From an uncultured beta proteobacterium (GTDB lineage Bacteria > Pseudomonadota > Gammaproteobacteria > Burkholderiales > Burkholderiaceae_C), in assembly GCA_903823025.1 (NCBI GenBank), contig CAIJRK010000020.1, positions 1-61,683 on the forward strand: a stretch of 61,683 nt of DNA, given 5' to 3'. The position numbers and the translations under genes were made by a program. Shown one piece after another: positions 18,530-27,837 of this stretch. Numbering within the stretch: position 1 is the stretch's first letter; every line of letters begins with the position of its first letter. The notes under the pieces are model-generated. The model saw only the letters and a list, made by a program, of their open reading frames with translations. It was not told the DNA's origin and searched no databases.

Positions 18530-18845
18530 TTAGTTTGGCGCCTATCCTGGGCGCTATGGCATCGACCTATCTTGGTGTTTGAAACATCAAGTCAGTGAAA
18601 GGCAGATGGGTACAAAGATTGAACGTTTGCGCGAAGCATTGTTCCCAGCAATGTGCTGGCATTGCGGGCAACTGAAGCTCCGCAATTGCCCGCATTGTCG
18701 CATGGTCTGAAATTTTAAAGTTGTAGAAACTAAAAATTGCCAGATAAAGCGGCAGTGGCGATATCAACACCATCAGGTTTTCGCCTGAAAACAGACCATG
18801 CGCCGATAATGTCGGGTTTACATTTCAAAACACATCACAAGACCC
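18530..18845. other. 316-bp divergent intergenic region with a 9-bp inverted repeat
   Basis: The gap separates the divergent helicase and ettA genes. It contains TGCGGGCAA (18663-18671) and its exact complement TTGCCCGCA (18686-18694) with a 14-base loop, able to form a hairpin in either transcript. Polyalanine-free short ORFs here have no recognisable domain and no ribosome site, so none is called. Confidence 0.5.
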
Positions 18846-20507
18846 ATGGCTCAATACGTATTCTCAATGAATCACCTCGGCAAAATTGTGCCGCCGAAAA
18901 AATTCATTCTTAAAGACATCTCCCTCAGCTTTTTCCCTGGTGCCAAAATTGGCGTGTTGGGTACCAACGGCTCTGGCAAATCCACGCTGCTCAAAATTAT
19001 GGCCGGTGTTGACAAGGAGTTTGAAGGTGAGGCTATGCCCATGGCTGGCCTGAACATTGGCTATCTGCCGCAAGAGCCTCAGCTCAATCCCGACCAAACC
19101 GTGCGCGAAAGCGTAGAAGAAGGCATGGGCGACGTGTTTACAGCCAAAGCCCGCCTGGAAGAAATCTATGCCGCTTACGGCGAAGAAGACGCCGACTTTG
19201 ACGCGCTCGCTGATGAACAAGCCAAGATGGAAGCCATTATTGGCAGCGCGGGCACCGACTCCGAGCATCAGCTGGAGATTGCCGCCGACGCGTTGCGCCT
19301 ACCGCCGTGGGATGCCAAAATTGGTTTGCTTTCGGGCGGTGAGAAACGTCGCGTCGCCTTGTGTCGCCTGTTGCTGTCCAAGCCCGATATGTTGCTGCTT
19401 GATGAACCCACCAATCACTTGGATGCTGAATCGGTCGATTGGCTGGAGCAATTCTTGTCGCGCTATCCGGGCACCGTGGTCGCCATTACCCATGATCGCT
19501 ACTTTTTGGACAATGCCGCTGAATGGATTCTGGAGCTTGATCGCGGCAACGGCATGCCGTACAAAGGCAATTACAGCGCCTGGCTGGAGCAAAAGCAGGA
19601 ACGTCTGGTTCAAGAGCAAAAGGGCGAAGATTCTCGCGCTAAAGCACTCAAGAAAGAACTGGAATGGTCCCGCCAAAACCCCAAGGCGCGCCAAGCCAAG
19701 AGCAAGGCCCGTCTGGCCCGATTTGAAGAGTTGAGCGACTTTGAGTACCAAAAGCGCAACGAAACCAACGAAATTTTTATCCCCGTAGCCGACCGTCTGG
19801 GCCAGGAAGTGATTGAGTTTGTCAATGTCACCAAGTCCTTTGGCGACCGTGTGCTGATCGACAACCTGAGCTTCAAGGTGCCGCCGGGTGCCATCGTCGG
19901 CATCATCGGCCCCAACGGGGCTGGTAAATCCACGTTGTTCAAGATGATTGCCGGACGTGAAAAGCCTGATTCCGGCGAAGTCAAGATCGGCCAGACCGTC
20001 AAGATGGCCTTTGTGGATCAGAACCGCGATGACTTGGCCAACGAAAAAACCGTTTGGGAAGACGTGTCGGGCGGACTCGATATTTTGAATGTCGGCAAGT
20101 TCCAGATGGCGAGTCGTGCTTATTGTGGACGCTTCAACTTCAACGGCGCGGATCAACAAAAACGCGTCGGCACCTTGTCAGGCGGTGAGCGCGGGCGCTT
20201 GCATTTGGCCAAAACCCTGATTGCAGGCGGCAATGTGCTGATGCTTGATGAGCCATCCAACGACTTGGACGTGGAAACTTTGCGCGCGCTGGAAGACGCA
20301 TTGCTGGAGTTCGCCGGGTCGCTCATGGTGATTAGCCATGATCGCTGGTTCCTGGATCGTATTGCCACGCACATTCTGGCTTGCGAAGGCGACAGTCAGT
20401 GGACTTTCTTTGACGGCAACTATCAGGAATATGAAGCCGACAAGAAGAAGCGTTTGGGTGAAGAAGGTGCCAAACCGAAACGTATGCGCTTCAAGGCTTT
20501 GAAGTAA
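18846..20507 (+). CDS. ettA: Energy-dependent translational throttle protein EttA (ABC-F)
   Basis: A 553-residue ABC-F protein with two nucleotide-binding domains and no membrane part. The first has GTNGSGKST, LSGGEKRRVALCRLL and LLLDEPTNHLDAESV. The second has GPNGAGKST, LSGGERGRLHLAKTL and MLDEPSNDLD. The charged linker after the first domain (about residues 240-310, EQKQERLVQEQ...KARLARFEELSDFEYQKRNE) is the P-site tRNA interaction motif. EttA binds the ribosomal E site and gates the first peptide bond according to ATP/ADP. Length and opening MAQYVFSMNHLGKIVPPKK fit EttA exactly. It stands alone. Confidence 0.97.
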   Translation: MAQYVFSMNHLGKIVPPKKFILKDISLSFFPGAKIGVLGTNGSGKSTLLKIMAGVDKEFEGEAMPMAGLNIGYLPQEPQLNPDQTVRESVEEGMGDVFTAKARLEEIYAAYGEEDADFDALADEQAKMEAIIGSAGTDSEHQLEIAADALRLPPWDAKIGLLSGGEKRRVALCRLLLSKPDMLLLDEPTNHLDAESVDWLEQFLSRYPGTVVAITHDRYFLDNAAEWILELDRGNGMPYKGNYSAWLEQKQERLVQEQKGEDSRAKALKKELEWSRQNPKARQAKSKARLARFEELSDFEYQKRNETNEIFIPVADRLGQEVIEFVNVTKSFGDRVLIDNLSFKVPPGAIVGIIGPNGAGKSTLFKMIAGREKPDSGEVKIGQTVKMAFVDQNRDDLANEKTVWEDVSGGLDILNVGKFQMASRAYCGRFNFNGADQQKRVGTLSGGERGRLHLAKTLIAGGNVLMLDEPSNDLDVETLRALEDALLEFAGSLMVISHDRWFLDRIATHILACEGDSQWTFFDGNYQEYEADKKKRLGEEGAKPKRMRFKALK

Positions 20508-20520
20508 AACGCAGTTTCCC

Positions 20521-20556
20521 GGATGCCCATGCTCATACTTAAACGCATGGGCATCC
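20521..20556. terminator. Bidirectional hairpin between ettA and the multicopper oxidase
   Basis: GGATGCCCATGC (20521-20532) pairs perfectly over 12 bp with GCATGGGCATCC (20545-20556) across a 12-base loop, 14 bases after the ettA stop and eight bases before the convergent oxidase stop. There is no strong T run, so the terminator role is inferred from position and stem strength. Confidence 0.65.
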
Positions 20557-20563
20557 AGCGCGT

Positions 20564-22063
20564 TTACGCCACGTTAAGCTGGCCCATCATGCCGGCACCT
20601 TCATGCTCAAGAATGTGGCAGTGGAACATATAAATACCCTTGAAATGATGCGTCAGCTTGATCCGCACAATCTCGCGTGCTTTCAAATTAACCGTGTCCT
20701 GCCAAGCCCGATAAGGCGCTGGCGTGACTTGCCCATCAAGTTCCCGCTCAACTAACTGGAACTGCGTGCCGTGGATATGGAAAGGATGGTCCATATCCGA
20801 CTCATTGGCGATTTCCCACAGTTCCACCTGATTCACGCGGCTCACCAGATCAACGCGATTCATGTCGAAAGTCTTGCCATTGACAAGAAATTTCACGCTG
20901 TGCTGCCCACCGGCCATTGACATTTTCTCCGAGAAAACAACGCGTTTTGTCGCCTTGGGCTTACCCAAATCGTTGATGCGACGCAACGTGACAGGCAGCG
21001 GTTTTTGCACGGTATTTGTGACCTTGCCAAAATCAACGCTCATCAAGCTGAGGGCTTTTTCTGCGGGCACATCGCCCATCTTGCCCCGGTTGTAAGGCGC
21101 GGCAGTCAGCACAACTTTTCCCGTATTAGTGCTGGCATCAACAATGACTTCCACCCGTTCGGCGGGTGCCAGCAACAGTTCGGTGAGACCCGCGACAGGC
21201 CGCTCCAGCAAGCCGCCATCGGTGCCGACCAGCGTGAAGCTGACCTCGGGCAAGACCAGCCGCAAATAACGCGCGCTGCTGGCGTTCCAGATGCGCCAGC
21301 GCTCACGGCCTTGGCTGTCAAAGGGCAACACAGGCTGGCGCTGCGCGTTGACCAGCGCGAATTGGCCTTCGCGACCGTTCATTTCGTCGTTGGCATCGTT
21401 GGGCGCAATGCTGCCATCTGCACTCAACTTGAGATCAGAAATCACCAGCAAACGCTCAGGAATAGCCTTGAGTGGATCTACCTTGGCGCGCACGATAAAA
21501 AGACCGGCCAAACCGCGATACACCTGCTCCGGCGTATGGCCGTGTGGATGCGGGTGATACCAATAGGTGCCCGCGCTGCCCACTGGCAACGTGAATCGGT
21601 ACAAGCGCTTGCCACCCGGCGCCACTTCATCATGCGGACTGCCATCCTGATCGGCGGGCACAGGCAGACCGTGCCAGTGAACCGTGGTGGCTTGCGGCAG
21701 GCGATTCTCGAAGTTGATTTCAACGGTGTCGCCCTCGACCACTTCAATCAGCGGGCCAGGCAAGCTGCCGTTGTAAGTCCAAAAAGCGGTTGGCGCGCCC
21801 GGCAATAAAGGCACAGTCACTGGCGCGGCGATCAACGAGGCTCGAAACAGACCGGGCTGGCTGCTGGTATTCGCTAGCTTGGCAAGGTCATTGAGCGCAG
21901 CGCCTGCCGCCAAGGTTTCTACCGCTGCGAGCTTGACTGATGAAGCGGTCGCCCCCATGTTCATGGCAGACATATCGCCGGTCGCCGCGTAGGCCACGCC
22001 CAGATGGAGGCCGAGAACAGGCAAGCTGCCAAGAGTGGCGAGAAAGGTACGTCTTTGTGTCAT
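20564..22063 (-). CDS. Periplasmic multicopper oxidase (CueO/bilirubin-oxidase-like)
   Basis: A 499-residue three-cupredoxin oxidase. The N terminus QRRTFLATLGSLPVLG looks like a Tat signal, followed by a Met-rich stretch (DMSAMNMG). Copper ligands are visible: HWH at 129-131, HPH at 170-172, HPFHIHG from 426 and HCHILEHEGAGMM from 481, which includes the type 1 Cys, His and Met. The enzyme probably oxidises cuprous ion or phenolics in the periplasm. It lies 25 bases downstream of a copper-type DUF411 gene, which supports a copper-handling operon. No CopA-type efflux gene is adjacent. Confidence 0.9.
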   Translation of the reverse strand: MTQRRTFLATLGSLPVLGLHLGVAYAATGDMSAMNMGATASSVKLAAVETLAAGAALNDLAKLANTSSQPGLFRASLIAAPVTVPLLPGAPTAFWTYNGSLPGPLIEVVEGDTVEINFENRLPQATTVHWHGLPVPADQDGSPHDEVAPGGKRLYRFTLPVGSAGTYWYHPHPHGHTPEQVYRGLAGLFIVRAKVDPLKAIPERLLVISDLKLSADGSIAPNDANDEMNGREGQFALVNAQRQPVLPFDSQGRERWRIWNASSARYLRLVLPEVSFTLVGTDGGLLERPVAGLTELLLAPAERVEVIVDASTNTGKVVLTAAPYNRGKMGDVPAEKALSLMSVDFGKVTNTVQKPLPVTLRRINDLGKPKATKRVVFSEKMSMAGGQHSVKFLVNGKTFDMNRVDLVSRVNQVELWEIANESDMDHPFHIHGTQFQLVERELDGQVTPAPYRAWQDTVNLKAREIVRIKLTHHFKGIYMFHCHILEHEGAGMMGQLNVA

Positions 22064-22088
22064 TTTTTATCCTTATTTGTGGGAGTAA

Positions 22089-22571
22089 TTAGCTACGGTT
22101 GTAGCTTTTGTAAATGCGGGCACTGCCATCGACGCTGACGAGCAACACGTCGAAAGGGTCTTTTCGCTGGCCGTAAGCGGGGCCATCCATGCCGGGTGAA
22201 CCCACCGGCATCCCGGGCACGGCTAAACCCAGCGCACGCGGACGATCTTTGAGTAATTGATGGATGTCGCGGGCGGGCACATGGCCTTCCAGCACGTAGC
22301 CGTTGACGACAGCGGTATGGCAAGAACCCAATTTTTCAGGCATTCCGAGCTTTTGTCGCTGGGCGGTTTTGGCCGCTTCACTGAGGTCGTGAACTTTGAC
22401 CTGAAAACCGTTTTCCTCCATGTGGGCAATCCAGTCGTGACAACACCCGCAGGTTGGTGTTTTCCAGACTTCAACCCAGGGTTTGTTTTGAGCAAAACTG
22501 ATCACTGGCGCGGTGAGGGAGGCGGTGCTGATCAGCACTGCGGCAGCTTTGATAAGGGAACGTCTTTTCAT
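22089..22571 (-). CDS. Secreted DUF411 (CopG-like) copper-associated protein
   Basis: A 160-residue DUF411 protein with a cleavable signal peptide (about residues 1-27, ending FAQ). The conserved TPTCGCC motif puts C41, C43 and C44 together, and GSCHTAVVNGYVLEGHVPA carries the second conserved Cys and His. CopG-type members of this family act in periplasmic copper resistance. It is first in a two-gene run with the multicopper oxidase. The DNA just upstream (22586-22675) has repeated and inverted short motifs. Confidence 0.88.
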   Translation of the reverse strand: MKRRSLIKAAAVLISTASLTAPVISFAQNKPWVEVWKTPTCGCCHDWIAHMEENGFQVKVHDLSEAAKTAQRQKLGMPEKLGSCHTAVVNGYVLEGHVPARDIHQLLKDRPRALGLAVPGMPVGSPGMDGPAYGQRKDPFDVLLVSVDGSARIYKSYNRS

Positions 22572-22585
22572 CTAACACTAACTCC

Positions 22586-22675
22586 GGGTTGAAATCCGCC
22601 CTTCAGGCGGAACGTATTGATTTGCGAGAAGGTAACCTCTTTCAAATTCGCCCTTTTCAGGGTGTGGGTTGAAAT
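22586..22675. repeat. Short direct repeat and hairpin upstream of the DUF411 gene
   Basis: GGGTTGAAAT occurs at 22586-22595 and again at 22666-22675, 80 bases apart. TCCGCC and GGCGGA (22595-22611) form a small hairpin beside the first copy. The stretch lies between the ABC exporter stop and the copper gene start and could be regulatory. No regulator is evident. Confidence 0.3.
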
Positions 22676-22705
22676 AGCGGTCTATCTATTGCGGGAACTT
22701 GCCTA

Positions 22706-24481
22706 TCAGGCATTGAATTGCAGCGCGGCCAAGCCCGCATAAACCCCGCCTTGCGCCACCAATTCAGCGTGCGTGCCTTGCTCAACCAGTTGGCCGCGAT
22801 CAAGCACCACGATCAGATCTGCCTTTTGAACTGTGGCCAAACGGTGTGCAATGACCAATGTGGTGCGGTCACGCATGGCGCTTTCCAGCGCGGCTTGCAC
22901 CACGCGCTCGCTCTCGGCATCGAGCGCGCTGGTGGCTTCGTCCAACAGCAATAGTGGCGGATTTTTGAGCATGGCACGGGCAATGGCGATGCGCTGGCGT
23001 TGCCCGCCGCTTAAACGAACGCCGCGTTCGCCCAAAAATGTGGCGTAGCCTTCAGGTAACTCGCTGATGAACTCGTGGGCAAACGCGGCCTGGGCGGCTG
23101 CTTTGACCGCCTCGTCGCTGGCCTCGGGTTGGCCATAACGAATGTTCTCCAGCGCGCTGCTGGAGAAGATCACCGCGTCTTGCGGCACGATGCCAATGCG
23201 CTGTCGCAAATCATGCAAAGCCATGTCGCGTGTGGCCACACCGTCCAGCACAATCCGACCCGAGGCGGGATCGTAAAAACGCAGCAATAACTGAAACACC
23301 GTGCTTTTACCGGCGCCGCTTGGCCCCACGATAGCGACGGTCTGACCGGGTTTCACATCAAGTGAAAAGTGGGTTAGCGCAGGTTGACCCGGGCGCGACG
23401 GGTAATGAAAGTTAATCGCTTCAAATTGAATCGCGCTGCCGGCCAACTGCACCGGGGCGGGCACCGGGTTGACCGGGGATGCAATCGGAGAACGACTGCT
23501 CAACAACTCCATAAGCCGCTCGGTGGCACCCGCTGCTCGCAGCAAATCGCCATACACCTCGCCCAGAATCGCAAAGGCACTCGCCAAAATAATGACATAC
23601 AGCACCGTCTGACCCAATTCCCCGGCACTGATACGCCCCGCCGCCACCGCTTGCGTGCCTTGGTACAAACCCCACAGCAGCGCCGCCGACGTGGCGATGA
23701 TGATGAAAGCCACCAACACCGAGCGGGCCAGCGTGCGCCGCACGGCTGTGTCGAAAGCGTTGTCGGTGGAGGCCTTGAAGCGGGCTGATTCACGCGCTTC
23801 GGCGGTGTAGCTTTGCACCACTGGAATCGCGTTCAGCACCTCTGCTGCGATGGCGCTCGAATCTGCGACCCGATCCTGGCTGGCCCGCGAGAGTTTGCGC
23901 ACGCGACGGCCAAACCACAGCGACGGCACCACGATCAACACCAGCACCCCCAACACCTGAAACATCACATACGGGTTAGTCCAAATCAATACACCCAGCG
24001 CGCCGATGCCCATCACCGCATTTCTCAAGCCCATCGACAGCGACGAGCCAACCACGGTTTGCACCAGCGTGGTGTCGGCACTCAGACGCGACAGCACTTC
24101 GCCGGTTTGGGTGGTCTCAAAAAACTCGGGGCTTTGCTGCAGCACATGGCCATAAACCGCGTTGCGCAAATCAGCGGTGACGCGTTCACCCAGCCAGCTC
24201 ACCATGTAAAAACGCCCGGCTGAAAACAGGCCCAAGGCAACAGCGACTGCAAAGAGCGCCATAAAGTGCTGTTTCAAGGCCATAACCTGCGAGCCTGGGT
24301 CGGCTTGCACCAAACCACCATCAATCAGACTGCGTAGCGCCAGCGGAAAAGCCAGCGTCGCTGCGGCAGCCATGACTAAAAACAAGAGCGCCAGCCCAAT
24401 GCGAATCCGATAGGGGCGAAGAAAAGGCCGCAGACCGGACAGCGAACGCGGCGAAGCTTTGGAAGGAACGGGTATAGACAT
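22706..24481 (-). CDS. ABC-type multidrug/lipid exporter, MsbA-like half transporter
   Basis: A 591-residue fused exporter. Six membrane helices (about residues 30-320) are followed by an ATPase domain with GPSGAGKST, LSGGQRQRIAIARA and LLLDEATSALD. ESARF...STDNAF in the coupling region fits the lipid A/multidrug ABCB group. The frame opens earlier, but those residues overlap the divergent marR promoter; the ATG at 24479-24481 before SIPVPSKASPRS is chosen. The substrate is unknown. It shares a 91-bp divergent promoter region with the MarR gene and could be co-regulated with the efflux operon. Confidence 0.9.
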   Translation of the reverse strand: MSIPVPSKASPRSLSGLRPFLRPYRIRIGLALLFLVMAAAATLAFPLALRSLIDGGLVQADPGSQVMALKQHFMALFAVAVALGLFSAGRFYMVSWLGERVTADLRNAVYGHVLQQSPEFFETTQTGEVLSRLSADTTLVQTVVGSSLSMGLRNAVMGIGALGVLIWTNPYVMFQVLGVLVLIVVPSLWFGRRVRKLSRASQDRVADSSAIAAEVLNAIPVVQSYTAEARESARFKASTDNAFDTAVRRTLARSVLVAFIIIATSAALLWGLYQGTQAVAAGRISAGELGQTVLYVIILASAFAILGEVYGDLLRAAGATERLMELLSSRSPIASPVNPVPAPVQLAGSAIQFEAINFHYPSRPGQPALTHFSLDVKPGQTVAIVGPSGAGKSTVFQLLLRFYDPASGRIVLDGVATRDMALHDLRQRIGIVPQDAVIFSSSALENIRYGQPEASDEAVKAAAQAAFAHEFISELPEGYATFLGERGVRLSGGQRQRIAIARAMLKNPPLLLLDEATSALDAESERVVQAALESAMRDRTTLVIAHRLATVQKADLIVVLDRGQLVEQGTHAELVAQGGVYAGLAALQFNA

Positions 24482-24534
24482 GGATGGCAGTGTAGCCAAA
24501 AAGCGCCTAAAACGTTGCCATGCCAAACAAAGCC

Positions 24535-24563
24535 TTGACAATAATTGACTAGGCAAATAATAT
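24535..24563 (+). promoter_or_regulatory. Strong sigma70 promoter of the marR efflux operon
   Basis: TTGACA (24535-24540), a 17-base spacer and TAATAT (24558-24563) are close to consensus. The expected start of transcription lies at about 24570, only about three bases before the marR ATG, so the message may be leaderless. Confidence 0.75.
24545..24556. promoter_or_regulatory. MarR operator candidate inside the promoter spacer
   Basis: TTGACTAGGCAA is an imperfect 12-bp palindrome (ten of twelve positions symmetrical) lying between the -35 and -10 hexamers. A repressor bound here would block polymerase. Assignment to the adjacent MarR protein is inferred from position. Confidence 0.5.
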
Positions 24564-24572
24564 CGCCGCCTT

Positions 24573-25130
24573 ATGAATTCATCAAAAAAACAGGACCGTG
24601 GCAACCCCTCATCCACAGAGACTCCGCCTGCCAGCATCGAGTTTTACAGCGCCCAGAACTATCGCCCCGAAGACAGTATTGGCTATTTGATGCGGCTTGT
24701 GTTGTCCACGGTCAGACACGAAATCGAACGTCAGCTTGAACCCAGTGACCTGACCAATGCCCAATGGCTTCCGTTGTTTAAGTTGAGTATTGGCAAAGCC
24801 TCTACGGTGGCGGAACTGGCCCGCGAAAGCCAGATGGATGCGGGTGCGATGACCCGTTTATTGGATCGGCTGGAAGCCAAAAAATTGTGTCGCCGAGTGC
24901 GCTCCGTGGAAGATCGACGTGTGGTCCACATTGAGTTGACGGACGAAGGACGCGTTGCCGCTGCTGACATTCCGGTGGTCCTCAGCCGTGTTCAAAACGC
25001 ACTCCTTAGCGGTTTTTCAGTAGAAGAGTTTGAAGCCTTAAAAAAGTCTTTGCGCTGCATTCTCGATAACGCCCAAGCGTTGTCGCCCAACCAAAATCCA
25101 ACTATCTGTGGAGACTCGCATGAGGTTTGA
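24573..25130 (+). CDS. MarR-family repressor of the downstream efflux pump
   Basis: A 185-residue MarR protein. A Ser/Pro-rich N-terminal extension of about 35 residues precedes the dimerisation helix and a winged helix with STVAELARESQMDAGAMTRL and the wing VRSVEDRRVVHIELT. By analogy with EmrR it should repress the nodT-emrA-emrB operon and be released by drugs. No Shine-Dalgarno precedes the ATG and the promoter is almost on top of it, so translation may be leaderless. The 3-prime end overlaps nodT by 11 bases. Confidence 0.9.
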   Translation: MNSSKKQDRGNPSSTETPPASIEFYSAQNYRPEDSIGYLMRLVLSTVRHEIERQLEPSDLTNAQWLPLFKLSIGKASTVAELARESQMDAGAMTRLLDRLEAKKLCRRVRSVEDRRVVHIELTDEGRVAAADIPVVLSRVQNALLSGFSVEEFEALKKSLRCILDNAQALSPNQNPTICGDSHEV

Positions 25131-26580
25131 TCATCAGAGTCGGGGCGTGCGCACCCGCTTAATTCCATCGACGCTGTTCTCTCTGATGGTGCTCGGCTTG
25201 TCGGCGTGCGCCAACATGACCGGCATTCAGCCACAAGCCATGCTGCGAGATGCACCGTCGTTGGGGTTGCCCGCCTCAGGCGGCACATCTGTGACTGTGG
25301 ACACCCAGTGGTGGTGTGAGTTTGGCGACGAGCAACTGAATCAGCTGGTTGATGCGGCGCTGATGACTAGCCCAAGTCTCAAGATGGCCCAAGCCAGAAT
25401 CATGCGAGCGCAGGCTGGTATTGACGTGACTCGCGCCTCAAACGGGCCACAACTTGGCGCATCCGTTGAAGCGACCCAACAAAAGTTCACTGCCACGGGC
25501 ATGGTTCCACCGCCTTACGCAGGCGCAAGGCTTGACAGCGGCACGGCGCAACTCACCGGCAGTTGGGAGTTAGATTTTTTCGGTAAAAACCGGGCCGCTC
25601 TGGAGGCCGCGGTGGGCAACACCCGCGCGGCGCAGGCCGATGCCCAAGCCGCCCGCATGTTGTTGGCCAGTAACGTGGCGCGCAGTTACTTTCAACTGGC
25701 ACGGCTGAATGATCAACTGGGCGTGGCCCAACGTCTGCTAGCCCAACGGACACAGTTATTGCAATTGGTGCGCGACCGGGTCAACGCCGGTTTGGATACG
25801 CGTCTGGAGCAGCGCCAAAGCGAAGGCGGTTTGCCTGATGCGCGGCTGCAAATTGAAGCGCTACAAGAACAATTAACGCTAACCCGCAACGCACTCAATG
25901 CCTTGGTGGGTCAGCCAATACAGCCGTTTGCCCTGAATCTGCCGACGTTAGATGCAATTAAAACTGGCACTACAGTGGCCGTTATTCCGTCGGATTTATT
26001 AGGTCGTCGGGCTGATATCGCCGCTGCACGCTGGCGAGTGGAGGCGGCGGTTCAGGATGTGAGCAACGCCAAGGCTCAGTTTTATCCGAACGTCAATCTG
26101 GTCGCTTTCGCCGGTTTCTCCAGTATTGGCCTGAATAACTTGTTGGGGGCAGGCAGTGAGCAATGGGGCGTCGGCCCCGCCTTGCGTTTGCCCCTGTTTG
26201 ACGGCGGGCGTTTGCGTGCCAATTTGCGTGGCAAAACGGCTGATCTGGATGCTGCCATTGAAAGTTACAACGCCGCCGTCATCGACGCGGTGCGTGACGT
26301 GGCCGACCAGTTGGCCTCCCATCAATCCATCAGTCGCCAGCAAACCGAACAACACGCGGCACAAGCCTTGGCTGAAAACGCGTATTCGATTGCCGCGCAG
26401 CGTTATAAAGCCGGGCTGATCAATTACCTCGGTGTTTTGAATGCTGAAACCACCGTGCTCAATCAGCGCCGCCAAGGCGTGGATTTGATGGCCCGCGCAC
26501 TCGACACCCAAGTCGCGTTGATGCGCGCTTTAGGCGGCGGCTACCGTGCCGATTTGCCGACCGCCACGGCCCAAAAATAA
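25120..26580 (+). CDS. NodT-family outer-membrane efflux lipoprotein (TolC-like)
   Basis: A 486-residue outer-membrane factor. The signal ends in the lipobox LGLSAC with lipidated C30. The two repeated TolC-type helical hairpin regions follow, with GSWELDFFGKNRAALEAA and LPLFDGGRLRANLRG as the family landmarks. The ATG at 25120 is preferred over an upstream in-frame GTG because TGTGGAG sits correctly before it. It overlaps the marR end, so translation is coupled. It forms the exit duct for the EmrA-EmrB pair downstream. Confidence 0.93.
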   Translation: MRFDHQSRGVRTRLIPSTLFSLMVLGLSACANMTGIQPQAMLRDAPSLGLPASGGTSVTVDTQWWCEFGDEQLNQLVDAALMTSPSLKMAQARIMRAQAGIDVTRASNGPQLGASVEATQQKFTATGMVPPPYAGARLDSGTAQLTGSWELDFFGKNRAALEAAVGNTRAAQADAQAARMLLASNVARSYFQLARLNDQLGVAQRLLAQRTQLLQLVRDRVNAGLDTRLEQRQSEGGLPDARLQIEALQEQLTLTRNALNALVGQPIQPFALNLPTLDAIKTGTTVAVIPSDLLGRRADIAAARWRVEAAVQDVSNAKAQFYPNVNLVAFAGFSSIGLNNLLGAGSEQWGVGPALRLPLFDGGRLRANLRGKTADLDAAIESYNAAVIDAVRDVADQLASHQSISRQQTEQHAAQALAENAYSIAAQRYKAGLINYLGVLNAETTVLNQRRQGVDLMARALDTQVALMRALGGGYRADLPTATAQK

Positions 26581-26608
26581 GTTATTTCCTTTTTGAATTC
26601 TCAACACC

Positions 26609-27826
26609 ATGACCGAATCCTCAGTTCCTACTAGAGCCGCGAATGCCGCTGGCAACCCCACCCGAAAAACAGCGTTGATCGCGTTGACCAGTTTGGTGGT
26701 CGTCGCGGCCCTCTGCTGGATTGCCTATGAATGGTTGGTGGCCAGCCACTATGAATCAACCGACAACGCTTATGTGCAAGGCAATGTGATCCAAATTACG
26801 CCGCAGATGGGCGGCACCGTCATTGGCATCTTGGCCGACGATACCGATTACGTCAAAGCAGGCCAGCCACTGGTCAATCTCGACCCGGCTGACGCTAATG
26901 TGGCCTTGGATCAAGCCAAAGCCAATTTGGCCCAAGTCGTGCGGCAAGTGCGCACGCTGTATGCCAATAACGGCAGTCTGACGGCACAAGTTAATCTGCG
27001 CCAGTCGGAAGTGGTCAAGGCGCAAACTGAAATTTCCCGCGCCACGGATGACTTCAACCGTCGTCAATCGTTGGTGGGGAATGGCGCGGTGTCCAAGGAA
27101 GAACTCAACCACGCACAAACACAAGTGACTCAAGGTCAAAGTGCCTTGGCCTCTGCCTTGGCGGGCGTGGCTGCGGCCAAAGAACAGTTGGTCAGTAATC
27201 AGGCGATGACGGAGGGTATCAACATTGAGATGCACCCCAGCGTGCAAGTGGCAGCTGCCAAAGTGCGCGAGGCTTGGCTGGCCACGCAGCGAACTGTTTT
27301 GCCTGCGCCCGTGGCGGGTTATGTGGCGCGTCGAACTGTGCAGTTGGGCCAGCGTGTGGCAGCTGGCACGCCGCTGATGTCGATTATTCCCATCAGCCAG
27401 GTTTGGGTAGATGCCAACTTTAAGGAGGTGCAACTGCGCCATATCCGCATTGGTCAGCCCGTTCATGTGACGGCTGATTTGTACGGAAAAAAAGTTGAAT
27501 ACAAAGGCACTGTGACCGGTTTGGGCATGGGCACTGGCGCGGCTTTTGCGCTGTTGCCTGCGCAAAACGCGACCGGCAACTGGATCAAGGTGGTGCAGCG
27601 TGTGCCGGTGCGTGTGGCGCTGGACGCCGCGCAGTTGGCCCAAAACCCTTTGCGCGTGGGCTTGTCCATGGAAGCCACAGTTGACGTGAGTAATAAAGAG
27701 GGTCGTATGTTGGCCGAGGCTCCCCGTGGTGACGCGTTCCTGAAAACTGCGGTTTATGAGTCGCTCAACAGCGGTGCGGCCGATGTGGTGCAAAGAATCG
27801 TGGCTGCCAACCTCGGTCGCCATTAA
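26609..27826 (+). CDS. emrA: EmrA/HlyD-type membrane fusion protein
   Basis: A 405-residue periplasmic adaptor. One membrane helix (about residues 22-45) is followed by STDNAYVQGNVIQITPQMGG, the EmrA hallmark at the first lipoyl half. A coiled-coil hairpin (about 95-215) comes next, then the second half LPAPVAGYVARRTVQLGQRV and a beta-barrel domain. It bridges EmrB in the inner membrane to the NodT protein. It lies 28 bases after nodT and 11 before emrB. Confidence 0.94.
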   Translation: MTESSVPTRAANAAGNPTRKTALIALTSLVVVAALCWIAYEWLVASHYESTDNAYVQGNVIQITPQMGGTVIGILADDTDYVKAGQPLVNLDPADANVALDQAKANLAQVVRQVRTLYANNGSLTAQVNLRQSEVVKAQTEISRATDDFNRRQSLVGNGAVSKEELNHAQTQVTQGQSALASALAGVAAAKEQLVSNQAMTEGINIEMHPSVQVAAAKVREAWLATQRTVLPAPVAGYVARRTVQLGQRVAAGTPLMSIIPISQVWVDANFKEVQLRHIRIGQPVHVTADLYGKKVEYKGTVTGLGMGTGAAFALLPAQNATGNWIKVVQRVPVRVALDAAQLAQNPLRVGLSMEATVDVSNKEGRMLAEAPRGDAFLKTAVYESLNSGAADVVQRIVAANLGRH

Positions 27827-27837
27827 AAGATTTCCGC

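Noticed and set aside
26756..27823. 355-codon open frame antisense to emrA
   Set aside because: The His/Gln-rich translation is typical of an antisense shadow, while emrA is unmistakable in the plus frame.
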